From NCBI RefSeq assembly GCF_014652875.1, contig NZ_BMZQ01000003.1:62001-126000 (forward strand): a DNA stretch of 64,000 nt. Direction: 5' to 3'. A program made the position numbers and the translations under genes. The notes beneath the pieces were generated by a model that was given only the letters and a program-made list of their open reading frames with translations, had not been told where the DNA came from and made no database searches. Position 1 is the stretch's first letter. The number at the start of each line of letters is the position of its first letter. This document shows, in pieces, positions 17,101 through 26,662 of this stretch. Source of the stretch: Tianweitania populi (GTDB lineage: Bacteria > Pseudomonadota > Alphaproteobacteria > Rhizobiales > Rhizobiaceae).

Positions 17101-19489
17101 GGAGGTCGAGTTCAAGGCTGGCGAGGTCAGCCAGATCCTCGCCAAGGCGCACAAGCTCGGCAACTGGGTGATGACCTTCGACCGAGTCGCCGACCGTCGG
17201 CTCATCGCCACCGACGAGCGCCGCATCATCCGTTACTTCAGCGTGCCTGGGTCGACGCACAACGTAATCGTATCGACCGAGATCACCGAGCGAGAGCTCG
17301 GCGACTGCATCGACGCGGACATCGGCGTCCTGCTCCAGGGGCTGGACGCAGACACCTTATCGGCAATCCGCCACGAGCTCTTCATCCGGGCGGCGCAGCT
17401 GTCCGGCGGCGTCGTGATGCGGGGCGCACAATGGTCGAACTACGCGCATGAGCTGCTCGGTCTCGTCCTCTCCCTACGTGAACTCGAGCGTCTGCTAAGC
17501 GTGGATCGCGAGAACAAGACCGCGTGGTTCTTCCTCGACGACTACCGGGACTGGCTCGATCTGACGGGCGAAATGGCCGATATCCTCGCCATCGACTTCG
17601 CGGTCGGTGTCAACGGACCGGAGGTCCGCGTGGTGGTGGCCGAGGCGAAATACGTCGGTCAGGACGGCATCTCCGAGCACCGCAAGCGGTCCGCTGGGCA
17701 ACTCGAGGCGACGTGGACGGCGCTCAACCACCGCCTGCTCGGCGGATCCGCGAACCTGGATCCGGCGATTTGGCGCCACCGCCTCGCGGACATGGTCCTC
17801 GAGCACATGGAGCCGTTTGACCAAATCGGGGGGATCGGCCAGGATCGATGGCTGGAGGGCCTGCGAGACGGTACTCTCCCGATCTCGGTCGACGGACACT
17901 CTATGGTGTTCAGCCATGAGCTGGACGCCGTTTTCGAACCGATGCCGCACCTGCCCGACGAGGCGAAGGTTATTGCCGAACGTCGATGTCTAGCACAGTG
18001 GGTGTTCTCGCGTGCGGATACCGCCAAAGCTCTGCGGGGGCTCGCCGATGCCTCGCTGACTCCCATGATCCATGTGCCGGCTGGTTGGCCACGATCGGCG
18101 CTTGGCGTCGAACCTGACGACGTGCAGGCGCCCTCGACGCCTTCGCAGTTCAATGCGGATCCATCGCAGGACGACCCACTAGACGACGTACCGCCGCCAC
18201 CTTCGGGGCCGCAGCCAGACGGACCGAAGCCGCCGCCCAATCCAATTTCTGAGGGATCAGCCGAACTGTGTGTGGCTGACGAGCCTGCAGACGCCGCTGG
18301 CCCGTGGAGCCACCAGATCACGGGAGTCCTACATCGGCTGAGCAACGCCCGCGACGAGGCGGAGGGCCAAACATGGCTCGCAGGGCAGATCGACTCATTG
18401 CGTGCGGCGCTGCAAGCCGAGGGCATGGACGCACCCGTTACGGGCCAGCGGCTCACTCCGAACACCGGTCTTGTCTATGTCGGCGGGCGCACGCTGACGG
18501 TCGCTTGGCTGGAGCGGAAGCGGACGGACCTGCTCACCCGCTATGGGCTCGACATCGTGCGCATATCGCCGATGCCCGGGCAGATCGCGATCGGTCTGCG
18601 CCGCCCGGCGCGCGCGATCCTTCACCTCGCTGACGCTTGGCTTAAGCGCGTGGCCGATCCTGCGGATGGCCAGCGCACCTCGCCGCTTCTGGGTGAAAAG
18701 GAGGATGACGGCAGCCTTTGCTTCCTGCCGCTGGCTAGCGCATACCTCGCGCAGGAGCGCGCGGCGCCTCACAGCCTAATCTCGGGCACGACAGGCAGCG
18801 GCAAGGGCATCCTCGTCACCAATCTCATGCTCGATTTGTGCTCCCTCAACAGCCCGGAAGAGCTTGAGATGTACCTGATCGACCCCAAGCGGGGAGTCGA
18901 CTACGCCTGGGCCCGTCGCCTGCCGCACCTAAAGGGCGGCATCGTCGACGATCAGGACGGGGCGATGGCACTCCTGGAGCGCCTAGTGGGTGACATGGAC
19001 CTGAGATATGACGAGATCAGCCGCGAGAACTGCCGCAACATCGACCAGTACAACCGCAAGATGCCACCCGACAGGCGCATGCCGCGGATCGTCATCTTCT
19101 TCGACGAGGTCGCGAACTGGATGCAGGACGACGACTTCAAGAAGCTCGTCGACGGCCTCATCAACAAGATCGCGACCAAGTCGCGAGCCGCGGGCTTTCA
19201 CCTGTTCATGGTGTACCAGCGTGCCGACAATCAGGTTATGACCATGCAGCTGCGGACGAACCTCGGAAACAAGCTGATCCTGCGTCTCGGCGATGAGGGA
19301 AGTTCGCGCATAGCGCTCGGCGAGGCCGGTGCCGACCGGCTGCTGGGCAAGGGGCACCTGATCGCGAAGCTCGACACCGACGACAAGATCTACCTGCAGG
19401 TACCCTTTATCGGCGACGAAGAGGTCGAGGAGCTCGCGGACGCTGTGATCTCGACCTGGCTGGAGGCGCGTCGGGAAGCGGCGGAGTAG
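14138..19489 (+). CDS. sspH: SspH/DptH-like giant protein with FtsK/HerA ATPase and candidate nuclease site
   Basis: A 1783-aa protein starting at TTG 14138 inside the sspG end. The C-terminal third is an FtsK/HerA-type translocase: Walker A SGTTGSGKG (residues 1549-1557) and Walker B RIVIFFDEVANW (1650-1661). A Pro/Asp-rich linker (about 1325-1375) separates it from the middle region. That region holds D1153 in AIDFAVGV and E1169-A-K1171 in VVVAEAKYVG, the spacing expected of a PD-(D/E)XK nuclease core. In PT-based restriction the DptH/SspH protein is the largest subunit and a likely DNA-processing motor. The nuclease assignment is mine from the motif; structure prediction would settle it. 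Confidence 0.75.
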   Translation: MSTLELIGHVAARRLAEVRDASTGRAFYCIIGLGAEVTSAIVRSVAQDAAAHSGAVEVFIHPRLAVGDVSPAVISDQTAPWHRNHATAGMKLTVCTVPPDMVKATEPTLAHNSKIDEAWLLQSPEIWSQVALRQSSDEIRNKFTNVLEGVLGAFVAHDAETIGDFVSNVVFHLIEKGLAPENAIRASLPALRLPRDSGDPRMKITESAETAARFFRKIVEDVQPAIFLRAKDGDPLNRSELRQRLAVMKADGTLNDEVHDKLEALVADRAVHDGQWTQSQQAVSELGWDRIEPFFSETKRKPKQSFGSETKSFFDRQYPGTLKPAEDELLADLAKENLKPSQQVDDFFARHRPRLQTNPKLYKRWERMVFRAPIETRDLGEGLLRLAHRAFPETEDTETDEGSPVLFIRLRNSEKMDFWASEKNTRILRYLRDRYRGLPELLAPHTVLDFGRCWEDSWEQNVAEENSSNGKAATELEFEAFLVTREELEAVLEDRSSKPHANRAQMVWKPHPEALGLSLSIDLRQIRQQDATQPTHLITGRIYQNRASRRAAPSNVDLAQRSSVTDAFQQSEGLLANPGRDENCIDVTWPRALTAIVEQGVITSDQGQELRSAYDTFVATYGAAVDALVRGSGIGADDILLQAELYGDLLRSVMTIAPQELCIRDLLAPLTSIGLIAVEGETPSAIVTAWHPLRLAEIGAKARQLAKAVAAVVTSDPDQRSGVEDFVCDRIATLGGTYYGDIAVLPGLDAQLIAETEAIMDCSLLEPVSGGTQHGVTNEPADAAIAAFDRVADEYLKLRPHERANFSVVILNADSENLPLAMANGLSRRVEDDSEIRCELVVTDDDPIRLRQVYERQNRRISHEIDTSLASEAARNFLSRLRVGIFSPETLAQETQKANDIVLLQDVIARSSKVRWTKGFDDGTSEEIATFVPTARSKRRPFRKGNTTAALYLTAPRQPLAGRIYVDALRTIMMRDVATNAEPWLPVQEVEFKAGEVSQILAKAHKLGNWVMTFDRVADRRLIATDERRIIRYFSVPGSTHNVIVSTEITERELGDCIDADIGVLLQGLDADTLSAIRHELFIRAAQLSGGVVMRGAQWSNYAHELLGLVLSLRELERLLSVDRENKTAWFFLDDYRDWLDLTGEMADILAIDFAVGVNGPEVRVVVAEAKYVGQDGISEHRKRSAGQLEATWTALNHRLLGGSANLDPAIWRHRLADMVLEHMEPFDQIGGIGQDRWLEGLRDGTLPISVDGHSMVFSHELDAVFEPMPHLPDEAKVIAERRCLAQWVFSRADTAKALRGLADASLTPMIHVPAGWPRSALGVEPDDVQAPSTPSQFNADPSQDDPLDDVPPPPSGPQPDGPKPPPNPISEGSAELCVADEPADAAGPWSHQITGVLHRLSNARDEAEGQTWLAGQIDSLRAALQAEGMDAPVTGQRLTPNTGLVYVGGRTLTVAWLERKRTDLLTRYGLDIVRISPMPGQIAIGLRRPARAILHLADAWLKRVADPADGQRTSPLLGEKEDDGSLCFLPLASAYLAQERAAPHSLISGTTGSGKGILVTNLMLDLCSLNSPEELEMYLIDPKRGVDYAWARRLPHLKGGIVDDQDGAMALLERLVGDMDLRYDEISRENCRNIDQYNRKMPPDRRMPRIVIFFDEVANWMQDDDFKKLVDGLINKIATKSRAAGFHLFMVYQRADNQVMTMQLRTNLGNKLILRLGDEGSSRIALGEAGADRLLGKGHLIAKLDTDDKIYLQVPFIGDEEVEELADAVISTWLEARREAAE

Positions 19490-19963
19490 ATGGCTGTCGG
19501 GAAGCTCGTACGCGGCGCGCTCTACGTTCACCGCGACGCTATCGGGGCGCTCGCGAAGGATAAGCGGTCTATTATCGACGAGGCAGTCGCGATCGCGAGT
19601 GCATCACGGTGGAACGTCGCGCGCGTAGAGAAGCATGTCGTTGGACTGCTCGAGTACGAGGATTTTGATGCCGCAGCCTTCCCGCGGCTCATCACATCGA
19701 CGCGGGTGAACGTCGCAACTGGAAAGCATACCCGAACTGACTTCAGCCGTTCGGCCAACCCGCTGATCCTACATCGCAAGGAACAGCTGGTGATGCCGAA
19801 CGATCCACGCGCCGTCCGCTGGGCCAAGACGACCCGAAAGATGGTCGAGACGGGCCTGTTCAAGGACAGCCACGTCATCGGACGACAAAGAACCTGGAAC
19901 GAGCGGCTCGCGCAGGCAGGCTGGGCCGCGTTCGGCGACGAGGTGATTTTCCCGCATGACTAA
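19490..19963 (+). CDS. 157-aa protein of the phosphorothioation operon, function unknown
   Basis: A 157-aa soluble protein whose ATG follows the sspH stop with no gap and whose end overlaps the methyltransferase by eight bases. It begins GKLVRGALYVHRDAIGAL and has a central LEYEDFDAAAFPRLITSTRV and LILHRKEQLVMP. From memory, similar segments occur as an N-terminal extension of some phosphorothioation-associated methyltransferases, so this may be the separate form of that domain. No enzyme motif is visible. The tight packing argues for function with its neighbour. Confidence 0.65.
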   Translation: MAVGKLVRGALYVHRDAIGALAKDKRSIIDEAVAIASASRWNVARVEKHVVGLLEYEDFDAAAFPRLITSTRVNVATGKHTRTDFSRSANPLILHRKEQLVMPNDPRAVRWAKTTRKMVETGLFKDSHVIGRQRTWNERLAQAGWAAFGDEVIFPHD

Positions 19964-21362
19964 CGCGACCGTGCACCGCCATCGGACAGCCATGGTGCGG
20001 CACACTCTGTCGCGACCGATGTCGCTCGCGGTTCGCCTTGGGTTGGTCCGGTCGGGCGTGACGGTGTTCGACTACGGCTGCGGCCAAGGCGACGACCTGC
20101 GGGCGTTAGGTGCGGCGGGCGTACAGGCGGTCGGCTGGGATCCGTACTTCGCACCCGAGGCGCCACAGCATAAAGCCGAGATCGTCAATCTCGGCTACGT
20201 CCTGAACGTCATCGAGGATCCGGCCGAGCGCATCGTTGCACTCACGGGAGCGTGGGCGCTCGCGACGCGCATCCTGGTTGTCTCGGTAATGATTGTCGGC
20301 GCAGTGCCTGTGGTCGGCCTGCGTCAGTTCGGTGACGGGTACCTGACTGCTCGGAGCACCTTCCAGAAGTACTTTCAGCAGGCGGAGTTAAAGGCGATGC
20401 TGACCCAGGTGACGGGGGTCGAGCCCGTTGCCTTGGCGCCAGGCATCTTTGCGCTCTTCCGCTTGCCCGAGGACGAGCAGGACTTCCTTTTGGAGCGACG
20501 TCGCGGGAGCAGAACGTCCACCAGTGCCTACCGCGCCGATCGTCCCCCCAGGACCGCCGTCTCGAAACCACAACTCGCAGATCGGATCGGCACCGCTATC
20601 AACGCGATAACAGGCTTTGCGCTCGAGCGGGGGCGGTTGCCCCATCCGGACGAGGTGACCCCGGATGTTCATGATCTCCTCGCCGCCGAGCGTGTATCGT
20701 TCGCGCGGGCAATCGAGGCCAGCCGCGATGCAGGCATAGATGCGGAAATGTTCGCTCGGGCGGTGTACGAGCGGAGAGAGGATTTGCTCGTGCACCAAGC
20801 GCTCAACATCCTCAACCGGTCTCGTACGGCCACACAGCTGAGCACGGCGATGTTGCGCGACATCCGCCAGCACTTCGGTAGCCAGCAGCAGTTCGGCGAA
20901 CAGGCGCTCGAATATCTCCACCTCCTCGCGGATCCACAACGCACGGTCACCGCCATGCAGCACGCATCCGATGGGGGCTTGGGGGCGATCGACGAGGATG
21001 GACGCCTGGTCATCAACAGAGAACGCGTTGCCAAGCTCGAGGGGATGCTGAGGTGTTACGTCGGGTGCGCGCTGTACTTGTCAGGCGACATCGAGCAGGA
21101 GCACATCGTCCGACTCGACCCGCTGCGCCGTCGCACCACGCTCTTCACGCTTACCTCTAGGCGCGAGCCGTTCCCCAAGACAAAAATGTCGATCACGATC
21201 GACCTCAAGCGGCAAGATGTGGTCATCCGCGACGACCCCCGCATCCTGGTACGTAAAGCGGACGTCTTCGGCATGGCACGACGATCCCGCCAACGATCGG
21301 TTGAAGCTGAGTATTGTGTAGCTTTTGGTATCAGGGAAACGAAGGTACTGGCGAAGGTATAA
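19956..21362 (+). CDS. DNA phosphorothioation-associated putative methyltransferase
   Basis: A 468-aa class I SAM-dependent methyltransferase-like protein. Motif I is FDYGCGQGDD (residues 38-47), the acidic motif II is VGWDPYF (59-65), and NLGYVLNVIED (78-88) follows. The C-terminal half is helical and basic and matches the family I know as DNA phosphorothioation-associated putative methyltransferase, commonly found beside dnd/dpt genes. Its substrate is unknown. It is the last gene of the operon and converges on etfA, with about 100 bases between. Confidence 0.8.
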   Translation: MTNATVHRHRTAMVRHTLSRPMSLAVRLGLVRSGVTVFDYGCGQGDDLRALGAAGVQAVGWDPYFAPEAPQHKAEIVNLGYVLNVIEDPAERIVALTGAWALATRILVVSVMIVGAVPVVGLRQFGDGYLTARSTFQKYFQQAELKAMLTQVTGVEPVALAPGIFALFRLPEDEQDFLLERRRGSRTSTSAYRADRPPRTAVSKPQLADRIGTAINAITGFALERGRLPHPDEVTPDVHDLLAAERVSFARAIEASRDAGIDAEMFARAVYERREDLLVHQALNILNRSRTATQLSTAMLRDIRQHFGSQQQFGEQALEYLHLLADPQRTVTAMQHASDGGLGAIDEDGRLVINRERVAKLEGMLRCYVGCALYLSGDIEQEHIVRLDPLRRRTTLFTLTSRREPFPKTKMSITIDLKRQDVVIRDDPRILVRKADVFGMARRSRQRSVEAEYCVAFGIRETKVLAKV

Positions 21363-21459
21363 TCCCGAAGAACTTTCTCATCTCGCCATTGTTTTTTCAT
21401 CTCAGGCACAACGAGATACAGATTGGACTTGGCGAGGAGCAAAGTTTCGTTGAGGCAGG

Positions 21460-22389
21460 TCAAAGTGCCTTTTCAAGTTCCGGCAGGATCGTGAAGAGAT
21501 CGCCGACCAGGCCGTAATCGGCGACCTGGAAGATCGGCGCTTCCTCGTCCTTGTTGATGGCGACGATGACCTTCGAGTCCTTCATGCCGGCAAGATGCTG
21601 GATTGCACCGGAAATGCCGCAGGCGATGTAAAGCTCGGGCGCCACGACCTTGCCGGTCTGGCCGACCTGCCAGTCATTCGGGGCATAGCCGGCATCAACG
21701 GCCGCGCGGGAAGCGCCGATGGCGGCACCAAGCTTGTCGGCGACAGGCAGGATGACTTCCTCGAACTTCTCGGACGAGCCAAGCGCACGACCACCCGAGA
21801 TGATGATCTTGGCCGAAGTGAGCTCCGGGCGATCGCTTTCCGACAGGCGGTTTTCCACGAAGGTGGAGAGGCCGGGATTGGCGGCAGCCGATGCATTTTC
21901 GACGGACGCCGAACCGCCCTCGCCGGCCGCCGCGAAGGAGGCGGTGCGAACCGTGATGACCTTCTTCGGATCGGTCGATTGTACGGTCTGGATCGCGTTG
22001 CCGGCATAGATCGGACGCTTGAACGTGTCGGCGGAGACGACTTCGATGATCTCGGAGATCTGCATCACGTCGAGCAAGGCAGCCACGCGCGGCAGCACGT
22101 TCTTGCCGGTCGAGGTCGCAGGCGCGACGATCGTGTCGTAGGTGTCGGCAAGCGAAACCACCAGAGCGGCGAGCGGCTCGGCCAGACGCTGTTCCAGGTC
22201 GTCACCTTCGGCGAGGAGAACCTTGCGCACGCCCTGGAGCTTGGCGGCGGCATCGGCAACGCCCTGCGCGCCCTTGCCGGCCACCAGCACGTCGACGTCC
22301 GAGCCGATCTGGGTGGCGGCAGTCAGCGCCTTGGCGGTCTGGTCGGACAGCGAAGCATTGTCATGTTCGGCGATGAGGAGAATAGCCAT
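21460..22389 (-). CDS. etfA: Electron transfer flavoprotein alpha subunit
   Basis: A 309-aa ETF alpha chain (FixB-like). The C-terminal FAD domain shows [11 protein letters not shown]-type and [18 protein letters not shown] motifs, followed by [14 protein letters not shown]. With EtfB it carries electrons from flavin dehydrogenases to the quinone pool. Genes lie in the order etfB-etfA, 23 bases apart. The adjacent dimethylglycine-dehydrogenase-like enzyme is of a type that uses ETF as electron acceptor, which suggests a functional pair. Confidence 0.93.
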   Translation of the reverse strand: MAILLIAEHDNASLSDQTAKALTAATQIGSDVDVLVAGKGAQGVADAAAKLQGVRKVLLAEGDDLEQRLAEPLAALVVSLADTYDTIVAPATSTGKNVLPRVAALLDVMQISEIIEVVSADTFKRPIYAGNAIQTVQSTDPKKVITVRTASFAAAGEGGSASVENASAAANPGLSTFVENRLSESDRPELTSAKIIISGGRALGSSEKFEEVILPVADKLGAAIGASRAAVDAGYAPNDWQVGQTGKVVAPELYIACGISGAIQHLAGMKDSKVIVAINKDEEAPIFQVADYGLVGDLFTILPELEKAL

Positions 22390-22412
22390 GATAACTTTCC
22401 TTTCTTCCGAAC

Positions 22413-23159
22413 TCAGAGCACGCCGGCCGACTTAAGCGACGAAACCAGTTCCGCCACGTCCTTGACCTTGACGCCGGCCTTGCGGCCGCCCGGCTCTTCG
22501 GTCTTCAGAACGGTGAGGCGCTGCTTGACTTCGACGCCGAGATCGGCGGCCGACTTTTCGTCGAGCGGCTTCTTCTTGGCCTTCATGATGTTGGGCAGCG
22601 AGGCGTAACGCGGCTGGTTCAAGCGCAGGTCCGTAGTGATGATTGCCGGCAGCTTGACGGTGATGACCTGCAGACCGCCATCCACTTCGCGCGTGACCTT
22701 GGCGCTTTCGCCTTCGATCTCGAGCTTGGATGCGAAGGTTCCCTGGCTCCAGCCAAGCAGTGCGGACAGCATCTGACCGGTCTGGTTGGCGTCGTCGTCG
22801 ATCGCCTGCTTGCCGAGGATCACGAGGCCGGGCTGTTCGGCATCGACGACGCCCTTCAAGAGCTTGGCGACGGTCAGCGGCTCGGCGGCTTCTTCCACCT
22901 TGATCAGGATGGCACGATCGGCGCCCATGGCGAGCGCCGTGCGCAGGGTTTCCTGCGCCTGCTGCGGACCAACCGAAACGACGATGATCTCTTCGGCCTT
23001 GCCGGCTTCCTTCAGACGGATCGCTTCTTCAACCGCGATCTCGTCGAACGGGTTCATCGACATTTTGACATTGGCGAGTTCGACGCCCGATCCGTCAGAC
23101 TTGACGCGGATCTTGACGTTGTAATCGACAACCCGCTTAACCGGGACGACTATCCTCAT
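22413..23159 (-). CDS. etfB: Electron transfer flavoprotein beta subunit
   Basis: A 248-aa ETF beta chain (FixA-like). Landmarks are the N-terminal [14 protein letters not shown], the AMP-binding stretch [20 protein letters not shown], and the signature [28 protein letters not shown]. It is 23 bases upstream of etfA and 38 bases downstream of the flavin oxidoreductase gene; all three are on the minus strand, probably one transcript. Confidence 0.93.
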   Translation of the reverse strand: MRIVVPVKRVVDYNVKIRVKSDGSGVELANVKMSMNPFDEIAVEEAIRLKEAGKAEEIIVVSVGPQQAQETLRTALAMGADRAILIKVEEAAEPLTVAKLLKGVVDAEQPGLVILGKQAIDDDANQTGQMLSALLGWSQGTFASKLEIEGESAKVTREVDGGLQVITVKLPAIITTDLRLNQPRYASLPNIMKAKKKPLDEKSAADLGVEVKQRLTVLKTEEPGGRKAGVKVKDVAELVSSLKSAGVL

Positions 23160-23197
23160 GGCTTCTTCCTCTCGATCATGATCGACGCGGCCTAGGC

Positions 23198-25639
23198 CTA
23201 CATCCGGGCGCGCAGGGCATCTGGGTCGTAAGGAGACTCTGTAATGACACGTGCCTTTCGCATCTCCCCAAGGACAGGCACCTCAAGCTCCGTGCCCGGA
23301 GTGCCTAGTTCGACAGGCAGGAGCGCAAACGCGACGTCGTGACCGAGCGTATAGGCGTACCCTCCTGAGGTTATTCGCCCAACGAGCTTGCCATCATGGT
23401 AGACGCTCTCAAAAGCAAGCGCGCTCGCATCGTCCGTTTCGATCGCGATCGTAAACGTCCTGCGAAATACCCCTTCTTCCTTTACCTTGACCAGGGCATC
23501 GCGACCGATGAAGTCACCCTTGTCCAGCCGGATAAAGCGGTCAAGGCTGCTTTCCCATGCAGACAGCTCAGGGTTCATGTCGCGGTACATTGCGCGGTAG
23601 GATTTTTCCAGCCGCAGCGATTCCAGTGCATGCAAGCCGATCAGACGCAGGCCATGGGGCTCGCCGGCAGCCAGGATCGCTTCCAGAAGATGCCGCTGGT
23701 AGGCCAATGGGTGATAGAGTTCCCAGCCCAGTTCGCCTTCATAGTTGACGCGAAGCAGGCGGACGTCTGTTGCAAGGGCAACCGTGCCTGAACGGACGCC
23801 AAACCACGGAAATGCCTCGTTGGAAAGATCAATTTCCGTCAGGGATTGCAGAACGTCGCGGGCCTTGGGCCCAACCACGGTGAAGCAGCCACGTTCATTC
23901 GTCGCGTTGCGCAGTTGGACGCTGCCGTCCTTTGGAAGCAGCCTGGACAGGTCATCGAAATTCCAGCGCTCGGCGCTTGGCGTCGAGATGAGGTAGAAGC
24001 TACCATCCTCCAGTCGCGAAACGACATACTCGGCCTGAACGCCTCCTCGCGGCGTTAGTTGATGGCTCAGATTGACGCGGCCCACCTTCGGCAGGCGGTT
24101 CGCCAGGATTCCGTCGAGCCAGGCTTCAGCACCTGGGCCGCTCACCTCGAACTTCGTCATGGGCGTCATTTCGACGAGGCCGACTGCATTGCGCACCGCA
24201 TGCACCTCTTCGCCAATGATCCTGCCCTTCTCGGTCCACCTCCAGCTATACTGGTTCTTGGCCTCGATGCCGCCGGTCGCAAACCAGTTGGGCATCTCCC
24301 AGCCGTTCAGCACGCCCCACACGGCGCCAAGCTGCGTCAGGCGGTCATAGGACGGTGCCGTCTTTTGCGGCCGCGCGGCGGGCATGTCCTGGCCGGGATA
24401 GTGCTGCTCGGCATGGGTGCCCCAGGCTTCGCGCACCTTTTCACGGGTCCAGTTCTTGTTGGCATAGTCACCGAAGCGGCGTGGATCGAGACTGGACGTG
24501 TCGATGCTGTTGGAACCCTCTACGATGCGTTCGGATAGGTAGTAGCCGATCGCCCCTCCCCAGAGGATGCCGCCGGGAACGCCCTCCGCAAGCCAGACGT
24601 TCTCGAGCCCCCATGCCGCTCCTACCAGCGGCAGCTCGTCGGCTGTCATCTGGAAGGGACCGCGCACGTTGGCCTTGATGCCCGCGCGTCCAAGGGCTGG
24701 GACCAGTTCCATTGCCTTTTCCCAGTTCCAGGAAACGGCATCAAAATCTTCTTCGACCAGATCTGCGCCAAACCACTCCGGCACGCCGTTCTCAGCAAAC
24801 AGCTTGAGATGCTCGGTCCGCTCGTACGGGCCGAACATCAGCCCGTCGCCTTCCTCGCGCAGGTAACCCTCGAAAGCCTCGTCGCGCAGGATCGGCATCT
24901 CCGGCAGTCCCGCCCGCTTGCGTTCGACAACTTCCGGGACAGCATCGGTGATCCAATACTGGTGCAGGATCGGAATGGCGGGGATATCAAGGCCGAGCAT
25001 AGCGCCGGTTTGGCGGGCATAATTGCCTGTCGCCGAGATGACGTGCTCGCAGACGATGTCCCCATTGCTGGTCTTGATCTTCCATTCCCCGTTGGGCAGG
25101 CGTTCGAAGCCCCTGACCTCCGTGTTGAGGTAGATTTTCGCGCCTAGGTCCCGCGCGCCTTTCGCCATAGCCTGGGTCACGTCAGCCGGGGCGATATGGC
25201 CATCGTCGGGGTGGTAGAGGGCGGCAAGAATGTCGTTGTTGTTTTCAAGCAATGGCCACAATGCGCGCGCTTCGTCGGGGGTGACAAGTTCCGCCCGGAT
25301 CCCTTGTGCGGCGGCGACGCTCATATAGCTCTTGTACTCGTCCAGCCGGTCTCGCGTGTTCGCGATACGCAGCTGCCCGCATTTGTGCCAGCCGACATGC
25401 TGCCCGGTTTCGGCCTCGAGGCCTTCGTAGATTTCGATCGTCTTGGCGATCATCCGTCCGATGTTGATGTTGCGTGCATAGGAGGGGATGAGGCCTGCAG
25501 CATGCCAGGTCGAGCCAGCTGTGAGCTGGGTACGCTCTAATAGCGCCACGTCTGTCCAGCCGCGCTTGGCCAAGCCATAAAGAATAGCCGCCCCGACACA
25601 TCCACCGCCGATTACCACAGCGCGAGCATGAGTTTGCAT
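23198..25639 (-). CDS. FAD-dependent dehydrogenase with GcvT domain (dimethylglycine/sarcosine dehydrogenase-like)
   Basis: An 813-aa two-part enzyme. The N-terminal DAO domain has [20 protein letters not shown] (residues 8-27) and GSTWHAAGL, where H46 matches the histidine that binds FAD covalently in dimethylglycine dehydrogenase. The C-terminal half (from about residue 430) is a GcvT/aminomethyltransferase-type folate domain, seen in [15 protein letters not shown] and LGWELYHP. Such enzymes demethylate N-methyl amino acids, pass formaldehyde to tetrahydrofolate and give electrons to ETF, whose genes are next door. The exact substrate cannot be read from sequence. Confidence 0.85.
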   Translation of the reverse strand: MQTHARAVVIGGGCVGAAILYGLAKRGWTDVALLERTQLTAGSTWHAAGLIPSYARNINIGRMIAKTIEIYEGLEAETGQHVGWHKCGQLRIANTRDRLDEYKSYMSVAAAQGIRAELVTPDEARALWPLLENNNDILAALYHPDDGHIAPADVTQAMAKGARDLGAKIYLNTEVRGFERLPNGEWKIKTSNGDIVCEHVISATGNYARQTGAMLGLDIPAIPILHQYWITDAVPEVVERKRAGLPEMPILRDEAFEGYLREEGDGLMFGPYERTEHLKLFAENGVPEWFGADLVEEDFDAVSWNWEKAMELVPALGRAGIKANVRGPFQMTADELPLVGAAWGLENVWLAEGVPGGILWGGAIGYYLSERIVEGSNSIDTSSLDPRRFGDYANKNWTREKVREAWGTHAEQHYPGQDMPAARPQKTAPSYDRLTQLGAVWGVLNGWEMPNWFATGGIEAKNQYSWRWTEKGRIIGEEVHAVRNAVGLVEMTPMTKFEVSGPGAEAWLDGILANRLPKVGRVNLSHQLTPRGGVQAEYVVSRLEDGSFYLISTPSAERWNFDDLSRLLPKDGSVQLRNATNERGCFTVVGPKARDVLQSLTEIDLSNEAFPWFGVRSGTVALATDVRLLRVNYEGELGWELYHPLAYQRHLLEAILAAGEPHGLRLIGLHALESLRLEKSYRAMYRDMNPELSAWESSLDRFIRLDKGDFIGRDALVKVKEEGVFRRTFTIAIETDDASALAFESVYHDGKLVGRITSGGYAYTLGHDVAFALLPVELGTPGTELEVPVLGEMRKARVITESPYDPDALRARM

Positions 25640-25692
25640 CCATCAGTCCTTTTTGTAGGTTGATGGCAATCTACGGGGGGCAAGTGCGAGTG

Positions 25693-25718
25693 TAAGCTTG
25701 CAAAGCAGTGCTAAGCTT
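25693..25718. promoter_or_regulatory. Candidate LysR-type operator in divergent promoter
   Basis: Two copies of TAAGCTT (25693-25699 and 25712-25718), each containing the palindrome AAGCTT and 19 bases apart start to start, lie in the 93-base gap between the dehydrogenase gene and the lysR gene. Spacing near two helical turns fits a dimeric regulator. The site is proposed from pattern only. Confidence 0.4.
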
Positions 25719-25732
25719 CATAACCTCACGTT

Positions 25733-26662
25733 ATGCATCGCCTTCGCTCCCTTATCCCCTCCGCCAACTATCTTTTCGTGTTCGAGGCTGCGGCCCGGCG
25801 GAAGAGCTTCACCGGTGCGGCACAGGAGCTGAATGTCAGCCAGCCTGCCGTGAGCAAGACGATCAGGCTTCTGGAGGAAGCGACAGGTCTGCGGCTGTTC
25901 AGGCGTGACCATACGAGGCTGGAGCTGACTGCCGAAGGGAAGCGTCTCTACAAGGAGACGCAGGAAGCCTTCGATCACCTTCACATGGTCATTTCGACTC
26001 TCCAGAAGAAACATTCGACCGACATTGTCCGCGTATCGTTCTCGGCTTCGTTCGTGCAGCTGTGGCTTCTTCCGCGCCTCAAGGGCTTCAAGGCGCGTCA
26101 CCCTGACGTTTCGCTGCGGATCGAGGAAAGCAGCCGCGACGATCAAGATCTGGTCGAGGAGGACATCGACCTTTCAGCGCGCCTTGGACTTGGAAACTGG
26201 CCTGGTGTGAATGTATGGTCTTTGGCAAGCGAAGAGGTCATCGCCGTCTGCAGCGCGGACTACCTCCGCGAACATGGCCCAATCCGCGAACCTGCCGACC
26301 TGCTGAACCATGAACTCCTTAACTTCGAGGAGCGTCACCGCACCCGAATGGTCTGGCGCGAATGGCTTGAGCGCAACGGCGTACCGGTTCCGAAACTCCG
26401 CCAGGAGTTCGTCTTCACCGATGCGCTCGGCTCTATTGAGGCTGCGGTACTCGGCCAAGGGGTCGCACTCGGATGGCGCCACTTGGTGCACGACCACCTC
26501 AAAGCAGGCAGGCTGTTATCTCCTTTGACAACCAGCTATCGATCAGGTCAGTCAATATACCTGATCATGCCGGCTCAGCGGTGGCCGAAGCGCGGGGCAG
26601 AGCTGTTCCGGGACTGGCTGCTGGAACAGGTTGCCGAAATGGGAAAAAGTACACGGGGCTAA
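25733..26662 (+). CDS. LysR-family (GcvA-like) transcriptional regulator
   Basis: A 309-aa LysR regulator. The winged HTH at residues 10-65 shows FEAAARRKSFTGAAQELNVS and QPAVSKTIRLLEEATG, a form typical of the GcvA/AmpR branch. A periplasmic-binding-like effector domain follows. It is divergent from the covalent-FAD dehydrogenase/etf operon and its stop overlaps the end of the convergent DAO gene by four bases. It probably senses the substrate or product of this catabolic block. Confidence 0.88.
   Translation: MHRLRSLIPSANYLFVFEAAARRKSFTGAAQELNVSQPAVSKTIRLLEEATGLRLFRRDHTRLELTAEGKRLYKETQEAFDHLHMVISTLQKKHSTDIVRVSFSASFVQLWLLPRLKGFKARHPDVSLRIEESSRDDQDLVEEDIDLSARLGLGNWPGVNVWSLASEEVIAVCSADYLREHGPIREPADLLNHELLNFEERHRTRMVWREWLERNGVPVPKLRQEFVFTDALGSIEAAVLGQGVALGWRHLVHDHLKAGRLLSPLTTSYRSGQSIYLIMPAQRWPKRGAELFRDWLLEQVAEMGKSTRG

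Noticed and set aside
4629-19489. Canonical DndABCDE/DptFGH system
   Set aside because: No DndB, DndD or DndE-like gene is present, and DUF4007 plus the ATPase between the desulfurase and PP-loop genes fit the Ssp arrangement better.
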